From: Vandiemenella viatica
Lineage: Eukaryota; Arthropoda; Insecta; Orthoptera; Morabidae
DNA length: 64,000 nucleotides
Direction: 5' to 3'
NCBI GenBank assembly: GCA_031002005.1
Contig: CM061919.1
Span: forward strand, 223,632,739 to 223,696,738
Under the pieces are notes generated by a model, which saw nothing but the letters and a program-made list of their open reading frames with translations, was not told where the DNA came from and did no database searches. Shown here piece by piece: positions 53,666 through 64,000 of this stretch. Numbering within the stretch: position 1 is the first letter of the stretch; each line of letters starts with the position of its first letter. The position numbers were made by a program, and so were the translations under genes.

Positions 53666-56600
53666 TAATTAGTACTTATGACAAAACGAAACGAAGCGCA
53701 CTCTCTTGAATAGATTTTTTCTGAGCGGGACAGAAGAAGAAGAAGACGGCGATGCTTGGCATAACACACGCATATGTATTTGAAAAGGCACGTGATAATT
53801 GATCAATGTAAAAATAATTGTTTCCTACCTGTTTCTGTTACTGCCATTTCAGCTTTCACCGAAAAAGTGACGATCGCCAAATGGCGGAAAAAGAGAAACA
53901 GTACGTCTTTAAATTTAATTAATACTTATTTAGAGCCGTAAGTACAAAAAATTATACGCATTTAAGGTCATAAATTCCTAACATTTAAAAACTTTGTTAC
54001 CTCTTCCAAAGATAGATATACTTTTTTTAACAAATATGTTGGTAACCGTATTTGCGATTCTTCTGAATGTTCTTACTGCATCTGCAACCGATGGTGTGTT
54101 CTGAAGACACAATTCCGTTTTCCCGAAAAAAAAAAAGTTTAATAGTATGGCTGTTATTTTATTACATTTGAAATATGATGATTAAATATGATGTAATAAT
54201 GATATTCATTGACGCGGTGCTTATGATATGGTTTTAAGTTTCTTTAAATTCCTTTGCTGTTGCTTAATGTAACATGTACATGTTCTGACGAGGAGCGTTA
54301 TTGATTATACACTTGTGAGGAAACCGTCGTGTGAATTATGAAGGTTCTAATTATATGATTTGCTCATTGAAATATCTTTAACGGTCTTAGTCTTGATAAT
54401 TTGATACGTAGCCCATCGTATTTCAGCGCCATTGTACTGCCTTAAGTTTGAAGCAAGCTGCAACCTGTGAAAAGAACTTAGTACTTATTGCATTCCCGAA
54501 ATTGTTTGTGGTTGAATAGGTTATTACCGTACAAATAACGAAACACTAGATATTTATTCCAAATACTATCCGGCGATCCGTGTACATCGGACTTCTTATA
54601 ATTTGGTCACCCTTTAATAGAGAAAGCATAGTTAATTGATACAGATTAATGGGTCTATCAAATACCCCTAGGTGCGTCGCTGCAAGCGCCCCATTTATCT
54701 CATAGGTTGCCAATCTGTTTTTGGTTTACCGCCCCCATTCAGAAAAAAAGTAATAACTCACCGCCTCCCTTTTCGAACAAAAATTTAGTCACTATCTCAT
54801 TTTCAGAAAAAATAACAGACCGACACCCCTTCTTATAATGAATAATATAATCCATAGTACTCAAACTTTTTTACCTCGTAACCAACTTTTTGAAACAGTG
54901 ATTCGATGTCTCCCCTGTTAGATGACGTTGATAGTATCATATATATAGGAAAAGAGGGGCATATTTCCAAAATTTAAGATATAAATAACATTGGTGTATT
55001 GTCAACAATTTGACTAACAAATGAATATTATGAAAAAATATTATTAATTTTAGGGCCGTGGTTGGTGTAATGGAATTGATTTTCAGATATTTGCTGCCTT
55101 ATTTGCTTCAGCAATCTTCATTCGACACGTTCCACTATTAAAAAACCGTTTCTTTTCTTAGCTAATACATTGCTGACTGCGCTAAATCCCCGTTTGGCTA
55201 CATATGATCATGCGAATGCGACTAAACTTATTTTCATGCAGCCGTTATAGCTGGATATAATACTGAAGAGAAGGGGAGGGTGGCTGATCCTCAACGTACC
55301 CCAAAATCCCTTGGGCCCAAGTAAGAGTTCTTAGCGTCGCTCCCCCCCAACAAAATTTTTAATTTAAACTTTGGTTTTTAATGCAAAAATGTTCAAAATC
55401 ATAGTTGCAAATTTTAAAATTAGCGTTTGATTTCTATTTAGCACGCGAGTGGGTCCCCTTCAGGGTCCCGTTCAGGGTCCGGGGTACTATAGTCCCGCTT
55501 ACCCCTCCCTGTCGGTACCGCACCCGATGGGAATCCCCGATTTAACTGGATCGAACAATCCAGAACTTGACAATAGCTACAACCAGTGGCCAAACAATAC
55601 GACATTGTTAATTTATCACACAACAATTTAGTCATTGCAATTATTACCAAAAACGGTCTTAAAACTCTTTAAATGATGCGGGAAAATATTAGAAGCTTAA
55701 TAAAAGTACTATAAATGAAATGAGTAGCTCAAACAAGACAAAATAAGATGAAATAGGCTTTAGTATTATGTTATCATACTTTAATACTATTAAAATGAAA
55801 TTAAAATTATTTAAGTTAGCCTGAAAGGAGTGAAGTTCAAATTTCTGGAAGCATTACCGTAGAGAATATGTCGGTACTAACATCTCTGAAAACCAAACAT
55901 ATTACAATACTAATTTTTTTTTGGTAAATACATGGTAAAGGATTTTAAGTTTGTCTTGAGATTCTGTAAGCTTTGTGGTTACAAATGTATGTGTCATACT
56001 TCTGTGGAAAAACGCAGATGCGATGTAGAAAGTAAAATATATAACAGTAAAAGTAACATCGAAAACGTCAGCAAAAAAAAATCGTATCATTATCGACCAC
56101 ACTGTACTAAATTTTATTTTCTTGGAATAGAACTACCTTTCACCACCTTAATTGTACTGACAGAGTAGCCTAGATAAAAGTACTCTTCTAAAATTGAAGT
56201 TATAACTAAAAGGCACCATTTCCGCGTGGTATTTTTTTTTAGGACAGGAGATGAAGTCGCAAAAAAAGGCGGGTGGAGAACAAAGTGGTCAGGATGTTGT
56301 GACATTCACATCAGAAAGATACAAAAACAGTAGGAGCTTAGTTGTTACTGAATAGAGCGAGATATGAACCCTGCAAGGTCATAGAATTGACTCCTAAGGA
56401 AATTGAATTGCGGAGATCAGAATATAAACATTTAATTTCCTTTTGGCGTAAGAGTTTTTAAACTTTGCATATAAAAGCATCTAGCCGAATAGAAATGAAA
56501 ACAATATTACTTTGTATAAATTGTATCGGGAACGTTTGTCGTGATTTGTATTGTATCAGGAACGTGCGGTGCTAAATTTTCGTGTCAGCGTGTATCTGCC

Positions 56601-58843
56601 CCATCAGACGTCTTTCTAATGGCGTCAGTCGCGTCACACAAATCAAGAGCGGCGCAACAAACCAAAACCTTAATCAGATGCTCGCATTTTTACTCGTAGT
56701 CCTAAAAACTTTTACAGCGAGGGGATTGTTGCTTCGAAATGTCTGTAATGATTCATCATTATCACTATCTGCCAATTCAATCATAAAATAATGTTAGTTA
56801 TGAGTTCATCTAAAACTACCAGCTACCTCCAGCAATCCTGCTTATGTCTTTGTCCAATTAGTCTGGTAAATCTGATTATCTCGTGTACTTCACCATTTGT
56901 GTCATTGTTTCCTGTGGGGATCATAGCCAGCCCACTGTCACCTCAAGGTGGCTGTCTTCTAAAATGTCTTTGACCTTTGATACAGATCTGATATCGACAG
57001 GACTCTATTTGTATTTTCTAGTAAACCCCTTACCATAGGTACGACGGAGATGCGAGTGTTAGTATTTTTACTTCAGGATATTCTTTTCAATTACGCACAG
57101 AGCTATAATTTTGCATATTTTTTTTGTAAGGTCAGGTCATTCTCATGTTGTGACTGCATGTTATAGATTATTGGAGAAGAACGATTTCTGTCACCTGACG
57201 TGGATTTGGTGAAAAATGTAGACCTAGCAGCTAACGAAAAAAGATGATTTATTTTACTTAAAAATGATTTTTCATTTTTCTTTGCCCATAGTTTCAGTAT
57301 TTACTTATGTTATTTTGTTAGTCCTATCGCTGTTGAATCTGATACGGACAGACCTGTCGTCGCTTATGGAAGATACTGTCACGATATTCTTATTAGAAAA
57401 ACAATAAAAAAAAAAACAAGTGTGGAAGGGGAACATTTAATAAGTAAACTCCTATAATGTTATGATCTGGGACAGAGCTTAGATTTATCACGCATTCCGC
57501 GTCTGTCGCGGGTGAACCAACAGATTGGAATCACGTCGCATGAAGAAAGCAAAACCCGACGCTCCGATATTCAAACTCGGGGCGAGCTACCCGACAACTC
57601 AGAGCGGGAGTAAAAAATATATCGTTCCATAATATTATTTCCTATCTCAAATTGCATTTAACTTGCATACCATTGTATGTAAAATATTAGGTATTGTTGA
57701 AATACCATTAAGGTTTTTCTTAAAAAAAAATTCTTATGGATTAGAGCGTTTGCTCTCAATCAACGTAGTTTATTAAAATTGCTCTATCGTGAACGCGTCA
57801 GTGTAGAATTATTGACAATATCCTTGCATTATGTTAATCTGATCTGGATTAAACAAGAAGGTACTGTATATTTTCCGATTTTAATTGGAAGTTTTTGTCT
57901 TTGTTCGTTTGTTATGATTGCTCTTTTTTCCAGTAATTAGAAGTTGTATACAAAACTAGGAAAGCTGTTAGGTGGCTGTGTATTTTGACATCATCATTAG
58001 AAAGACTTTTGATGCATTCCTTTAAAATTTTCCGATATTTTTCTTTATTTTTAAGATCAAAGAAACTCGTTATAAAGTTGGGACATTTTTTCCCCCTTCA
58101 TCTTCGGCGCATTACCGAAAATCTCCGCCTGATTGAAGGTATTTACCCGCGACGGTAGTTAGTTAATTCCCCGCCGGTTTATGGAGGCGCTGACGACGCC
58201 CCGTGTTTGTCGAGGGCTGCTCTGTAAATAAAGAATCGATTTTAAACGGAGACGGCGTTCCACGGTGTTTTGGTCGGTTGAGCTACAAGCGTACCGAACT
58301 AGGGGATCCACAAAGGAAACAAACTTAATTTCTGCTTGCATTCAGATACAAAATTAGCAACTGGTTGATGCATAGTAAATCTGCCAATTACCTCGTGACT
58401 CAGTCGTTACATTGTGGCAACTGAAAAAAAATGAGCAATAAATTGAGAGTAATACTGGAGTAGTCCTTGCGTATAGACGCTCAGTTTGACTGCTATGAAG
58501 AGCTACTTTTTCGGGCACAGGGAAGAGCTGAAATCTTATCGACCATGCTGATTACCGATCTGATAGTGTAAGCAACTACTGAATTGGTCGCCTCTCTTTA
58601 ACTCACGATATACACAATGGCACAAACCTCACCATACCAGCAAATACGTTATATATCCAGTTCCGTCCGACAGATATGATCCTACCTAACAACGAGTGAT
58701 CTGTCGTAGATTTTGGATTATTTGGGCTGAAATTATGGTCTAAAGCAACAAACGCTTGTAAATGGCTAATGGCTGAAGAAGTTTCTAATTTGATAAATAA
58801 GTTTAATGATTTTTTATTAAGAATCATCTACCACTTATTAGAT
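53666..58843. other. 5.2 kb with no recognised feature
   Basis: Mostly AT-rich. Positions 54690-54930 and 55260-55350 contain C-rich blocks (for example CCGCCCCCATTC and TCGCTCCCCCCC) reminiscent of hAT subterminal sequence. I could not pair the ends. Short frames, for example 55932-56168 (+) and 58603-58827 (-), have no recognised domain. The last lies beside the LTR-like repeat and might be its decayed internal region. Confidence 0.35.
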
Positions 58844-59525
58844 TGTTCGTGGTTTAATTAATATGATAAATAACTAGTCTGCGAAATAGTTCAGTTTAAA
58901 CTTGCGTTTATTTTCATAAAACACGACGTCAACGATACTGTTTAAATGAGTACACACAATCCAGCGATTGTATACAACACTTCTTCCACAGTTCTTGGCC
59001 GTCGTAATTTGAGTCGGTGAAAACTTTGCCGAAAAACTGTTTCTCTGTCTCGGATGTTTGCTTTAAAAGCAACATCAAAATTTCTAAAACACTTCAAAAG
59101 ATTCCGACAGATAATTCTCGAACATTAAAAATACTTAAACAATTGAAACATATTAAAAACAATCAGAATTAATACATAATCATTTACAATCACTACAAAA
59201 TGGTCAGAAAGCGAAATTAAAGATACTTAAACACAAAATTATTCACAGAAATCGTTTTAAAATGTAGCAAATTGTCCTTTAGACATCGTAACTTGCACTA
59301 ATTCTTGGAATTACAAACATTTAAGCAATTTTCTTGCATAGTTCTGTTCTTAAACATATTGAATGGCCTTTAAATAATTTCTTTTCATAAAACAAAGTTT
59401 ATATACATTGATTTACAGGATATTGCAAAACAAACATATAAGATCTCACCCAATCAAACTCTAGCTTGCTACAAATGCTTTATAAAATAAAGTTCGATTT
59501 AATTTTAGGTTTGACGGCTGTTACA
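58844..59525 (-). repeat. LTR-like dispersed repeat, copy 2
   Basis: It matches 23-708 in the same orientation, with many substitutions and small indels. The minus strand begins TGTAACAGCC and ends GAACA. The flanks AGAT and CACT do not match, so there is no supported target duplication. The divergence suggests two independent old insertions rather than one element 59 kb long. Confidence 0.6.
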
Positions 59526-60665
59526 CACTGCTATAAGATATTTCATCTACCAGGTATGTCGCCTCCGAGGAACAAAAACAAAAAATTTTTTTATTTTTCG
59601 CATGGTTTATGTTCAGAACTGAGCTGCATTGCCTTGATTACTAGTTACATATCGTTCTTCTGCCTGAAATATCCGTCCCAGGAACGTAACTGGGTGAAGT
59701 TGAAAAGTAATAGTTCATTACGGCTGCGTCATGTTACTCGAAAGCGCGCTGTTTGATGATTATTGATGTCATTGCATGACTCCATGAGAAGGCTCGCGCC
59801 GTCGCAAGCGACTCTTGAAATGCCTCCATCTCTGTTGAATACAGGACCGAATGTAATCGACTTCCGAAGCCCAGTGATCAAAGACTGTCTTTGAAAGCCC
59901 ATGAGAAACCTTCTGCCTGCTCGTATTAGCTGGCGCTGTTCTCAGGACAGATACGAAAGCTGTCGGCATCTGCTAGATCGCCAGCTGCTTGTGTTGACAA
60001 TTTGACTCCTTATTTGGGTATCATTTCTTTTAGGCTGGACTAGTGTTGAGTAATTATGTAGCGAGAAAAATGGTTACCATGTGGTTTTTTAACAACGAAA
60101 TTTGATTTTATGCATCTTTTAGCAGAGGTAAATCAAAGTATCCATTTATAGTTCATCTTTATGAAGCATTCAGATTCTTGCAAGGGTCTGTTTTTTTGTC
60201 GTTGATTAATATTGCAGGAATTTATTCTAAACGAGGAAAAAAATATTCTCATGAAAAGATAAAGCGAATGCCTTATTTGATTTCTGAGTGGTAGTTATTG
60301 CCAGTCGAAGGAAGGCTAAATAAACTTCATTGATATACGAGCTTGATTGATTGTTTCATCGCGTGGCGACTTTGTAGAAATTATCTCTTTGCATCAACAC
60401 GCATTAAACATCTTTCTCCGTAATATTATATTATTTCTCTGGATTTTTCCTTATTGGTCTTGTTTCATTTATCATCATGTATCATTAGTTTTGCCAACCA
60501 TATCGATAAACGATTAATCATTTCGTCAAGAGCAGATTTTAGCTTTGATGTGCGTTCACTTCAGTTTGTAGTGCTTACAAAGATTGAAGCTTAATGTAAT
60601 ATTATCCTATAAAATTAATAAAAATGCTGGTAGAGTCAATACATTTGTTCTGAATTTAATTTAAT
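59526..60665. other. No recognised feature
   Basis: AT-rich. The 66-codon frame at 59769-59969 (-) is unrecognised. Confidence 0.3.
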
Positions 60666-61239
60666 TACAATGGAGCACAGGCTCCGGTGGAAATTTACCT
60701 ACACACCCATCTTCCCCCTATCCTGCACCCACCTACATTTGCCCTCTACAAATTTTATCTTTAAATTCGTTCAAAGTTTTCGGTAAATTATTCATCATTT
60801 CTCTTGGTAACTCATTCCAATCCCTGACACCCTTACCTAAAAAAGAGAATCTTCCCACACCCTTGTGCCTGAAATCGAGTGCCAGCTTGTGGTCATGGTC
60901 ATCTTTTCCCTTCCATGCACTACTTTTCATACCTATTGCAATATCTTTCCATGTCTCATCGCCAGTATATGCCCTGTACACTCCCATGACCCTCCTCCTG
61001 TCTTGCAATGAATCCCATTTCAGCTCCTTTATCATATCAGTCACTGATTGCATTCTGCGATAATTTCCAGAAACAAATGTAGCAGCCCTTCTTTGCACCC
61101 TCTCCAACTCCTGTATTTGATACGTAAAATGAGGGCCCCACACTACACTACCATATTCGAGCAATGGTCTGACCAAAGTTTTGTAACTCAATTCCTTTAC
61201 TTCTCCCGTACATTCCCTCATCACTCTCTCCATGCTTGA
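60666..61239 (-). pseudogene. 5'-truncated LINE, C-terminal ORF2 and 3' UTR (family J2)
   Basis: A clean 166-codon minus-strand frame (61233-60733) with YKTLVRPLLEYGSVVWGPH, VQRRAATFVSGNYRR and FLGKGVRDWNELPREMMNN. This is the conserved region after the RT domain of Jockey/CR1-type LINEs. The stop is followed by a 3' UTR (to about 60666) matching 53540-53665 and 63030-63180. No frame break in this part, so it is younger than the other LINE scraps, but RT and endonuclease are absent. Confidence 0.9.
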
Positions 61240-62934
61240 CCTCAGAGCAGTATTTTACTTCGAGTGATTTGGTGTGCGTTTATGATCATCTTATTGTCAT
61301 CATCGTATGTGGCTTCATCCAGCAAGGTAAAAAGTATACAGTTTGTGCTAAAGGCGGAAGCACCTGTCCCAGACTTCGAACTGCAATAACTTACATTTAG
61401 TAGCAGGCCAAATAGGTGGCATCAGATCTCAGGATCAAATGATCGTGACAAATGGACGCCATCCATCAAGCGGTGAAGCCGGCAATTGGGTTAGTGATGC
61501 GACGTAAACAAGCGAGTCACGGACATTAGAAATCGTTTAATGGTCAGAGGGCTGCATTCATCTTCTCGTCACAAAGTGCACTAACTAATACATTCAACTT
61601 ATACGTTAATCGCTACTGACATAAAACAAACCTAGAGACTGTATTGGAGTAACAAATCTTGTTTATATTTGAGTCTGTTGAAGTGATTCACGTTCTGTAT
61701 TTCCCAATAAACGCCGCAGACATATTTGTGTCTTGATCTTATCAAGAAATGTGACACTATTTCTTATGCTGTACCATCTTTCAGGTCAAATCAATGCTTA
61801 CTGTCTGAATTATTTTATTGTTTTTTTATTTTTAAAATAATTTCTCTTACTCGTTTACGGGATGGGCAACACTTGTACCTTGAATGGATTGTTAGAACAG
61901 ATCGTTGGAAATTTACTTATTAGCCTGTTCAGCAATAGGTGTATTGATACACGTTGAAGCCTTAAGGAAGTAGTTTTGTGTCCAGATATACTGGTGAGTT
62001 GTGTATGTCTCCAACTCGAATTCCTGCAGTGTGAAATTAGTATTGCAGACATGGATAACACCCTCTCGTATTTATTATGAAAAGCTGATTGCAGACGGAG
62101 GACTGTATGTGAGCAATAATGTTCTGGCCTAGAATTTGATAGGACACTGGTTCGATTTCAGATCCGCCATCCATATTTCAAATTTCCGTGCTTTTCTCTT
62201 AATGGCTCCTACAAATAGTTCCTTTACAATGTAATGATCTATTTATTATCCGTTCATTGTCGACAATCTTCTGTTGGTTTTAATAACCTCTTTATCAACA
62301 AAGCCCAAATTAAAACTGGAAATAAAAATTACAGAGGAAGAAATTGTTGTAAATGAAAGCCTTTGTTTGAGATGCAAGACAGAACTATCGATATAGAATG
62401 CATAATAAACAGCAAAATGTTTCATACTATGTTTATCAGTACATAAAACCCGTAACAGCGACAGCAGCAACCATAGTTGTATTACCAACTTTTGAATAAT
62501 GAAGCACCCAGCAACAAATTGTAGATTTTGCTGACGTTAGTCAGTGACTTCAGTCAGGTGTAATAGTGTCATCAAACTCTCTCAAGGTCGAGTCCATGAA
62601 ATTTCTTAGGAACTTCGCAGGCAAGAGTTTACATTAGCGGTAGGAAATTTTCTCAGCCAGCCTTGGAGAAATGGTTATGCTAATGAGGTGATACTTTCCC
62701 CACGCTCCTGACCTCAACTTGGGTACCTCCTCCTGATTTCGACAAATTGACAGATTATTTGCCAGCTCCCGTCTCTAGAGGGTGGGTTGCCAAGCATTCA
62801 ACACATCATTCATAATACCAGGTACCGATTCAAGGGTGACATTAGACCACCTGCAAGTAATTCATAAAACCTGATAACTGCAGGAGAAGACACCCAAGTT
62901 AAGATTAGCATAGTTGTTTTCTCAAGCATAATGG
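61240..62934. other. No clear gene; possible SINE scrap
   Basis: AT-rich. Around 62110-62225, GGACACTGGTTCGATTTCAG followed by CCATCCATATTTCAAATTTC resembles a strongly decayed S1 SINE. Other frames are unrecognised. Confidence 0.3.
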
Positions 62935-63190
62935 AGTGGGAAAATTTTCTTTTGTTGTTAAGGATGTCAGGGGTTGGAACATATTATCAGGTGAAGTGTT
63001 GAATAATTTACAAAAAAGTTTAAGGAATATAAAATTAAAATTTGTAAATAGGCAAGTAAATGAGGGAGGAATTTAACACTCCAATCATAAAATGTAATTA
63101 AAAATAAAAAGGGGTAATAAGATGACTAGGGGAATTGCCACCGAAGCGTTAACTCCGTCGCAATTAAATTAATAATAATAATAATAATAA
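62935..63190 (+). pseudogene. LINE 3' end (family J2)
   Basis: A frame gives DVRGWNILSGEVLNNLQKSL, corresponding to VRDWNELPREMMNNLPKTL at 60733-61239. A 3' UTR follows, with GAATTGCCACCGAAGCG, ACTCCGTCGCAATTAAATTA and a tail of AAT repeats (63169-63190). 5'-truncated. Confidence 0.7.
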
Positions 63191-64000
63191 AAGACAATTT
63201 CCTCGGGATCCGAATGATGCATTAACGAAATGGCAGTCTAAAGTTTCTGTCCTACCATGCAAACACTTATGAAAAGCGTGTCATCTTCCATGTACCTAAT
63301 CAAACCGTCGTACCTATAGTCTTGAATTTGTGTGTCAGGCGACAGGTACATTTTTAATATCAGAAATAATGTGCTACACAGTGTAAGCTGTTTTTTCAGT
63401 GTCTGAAAGGAATTGCTATCAATCAAGTCAATTGGTAGTTCTGTACAGTGAATGTGGAGTGCAGTAAAACTTTCCTCCATGGCATCACAAGTGTAGATGT
63501 AATGAACATTTTAAATGTGTTACTGCAACACATACAATCCCTGGTTCCGAGTCTCCATGTTGCTTTGGCAATAGCGACTGGCTTTGTTTGAGATATTCGC
63601 GACTTGCCGAGTGATGTATCACTGTGTGTAACGGAACTGTTAGTTGTAGACGCGCGGGCCATTGAGTGTGCTCTTCGTTCCGCGATATTCGTCGGTGTTA
63701 TTTGTGTCTGCCCTCCGTCGTTAAGGACTCTCAGACGGAGCAGAGAAGGGAGAGAGGAAAAGCGCAGTCCATGTTAACGAGGACCATTCCACTTGCCAGC
63801 CACGCTTCGTTTAATGTTTGTGTGTAACTTTCCAACACGCCATGTTATGAACTGGGGCGGTGTTCTCCCAAATGTGTATTTTATTCATTTTTTGTTTTTT
63901 TACATACGTAGCTCTGTTGTTTATCACTATCTTGTACACTAATTATTCCATTTGTGTGTTTATATGAACACTAACATCTTCCTGCTGTTTCTTCCATGCG
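63191..64000. other. No recognised feature
   Basis: Two overlapping minus-strand frames (63480-63238 and 63662-63423) are in different phases and show no motif that I recognise. CpG content rises at 63650-63760. Confidence 0.3.

Noticed and set aside
53666..58843. A further hAT element suggested by C-rich blocks at 54.7-55.35 kb
   Set aside because: No paired ends, target duplication or transposase trace could be found, so it was left as unassigned.
23..59525. A single 59-kb element bounded by the two outer repeats
   Set aside because: The repeats differ at many positions and the interior is a jumble of independent elements with their own target duplications.

Overview
This window reads as a gene-poor, repeat-dense stretch of an animal nuclear genome, most likely an insect. 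I infer this from the mix of tRNA-derived SINEs, mariner and hAT transposons, non-LTR (LINE) remnants and Gypsy-type LTR elements. A polyneopteran insect is possible, but that is a guess from repeat style. There are no bacterial operons, rRNA genes, functional tRNA genes or CRISPR arrays, and I could not support any host protein-coding exon. Almost every long or recognisable reading frame belongs to a mobile element.

Layout, 0-31 kb: an LTR-like repeat (23-708), a LINE fragment (1870-2665), a decayed hAT-type transposon with ATATGCA-rich ends (about 4.84-5.83 kb), another LINE scrap, a Harbinger-like MITE and a SINE with a 44-base tail. The main feature is a complete, apparently young Ty3/Gypsy element on the minus strand (12541-17829). 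It has 444-bp LTRs with no difference that I could find, a perfect 5-bp target duplication (GCCAG), and open gag-protease and RT-RNase H-integrase frames. A hAT MITE with a perfect 8-bp duplication, a dead mariner and a fold-back element follow (18.8-20.7 kb). At 22.1-24.6 kb an LTR copy has been split by a LINE tail, a hAT element (itself carrying a SINE) and a second LTR. From 25.1 to 30.2 kb lie more hAT and SINE insertions, most with recognisable target duplications.

Layout, 31-64 kb: a diverged solo LTR (31249-32084) lies inverted 3 kb from a nearly intact relative (35265-40192). That relative has about 880-bp LTRs, a 4-bp duplication (GTCG), a tRNA-Arg-like primer site and only a damaged gag frame, with no pol. 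It therefore looks like a non-autonomous retroelement. Further on are a Harbinger-like MITE, a second copy of the 22-kb LTR with its own primer site, an internally deleted mariner-like element with about 86-bp TIRs, LINEs interrupted by SINEs or MITEs, a second decayed mariner, a decayed hAT with recognisable transposase blocks (49-50.6 kb) and small MITEs. From 53.7 to 58.8 kb I recognise nothing. A second copy of the opening LTR-like repeat sits at 58844-59525, and two more LINE 3' ends lie near 61 and 63 kb.

Taken together the window is an archaeological record of transposition. Nested insertions give a relative order of events, and target duplications define exact ends for about twelve elements. 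The two most informative objects are the intact Gypsy copy, where RT lies in the +1 frame relative to protease, and the gag-only LTR element whose gag is itself broken although its LTRs remain almost identical.
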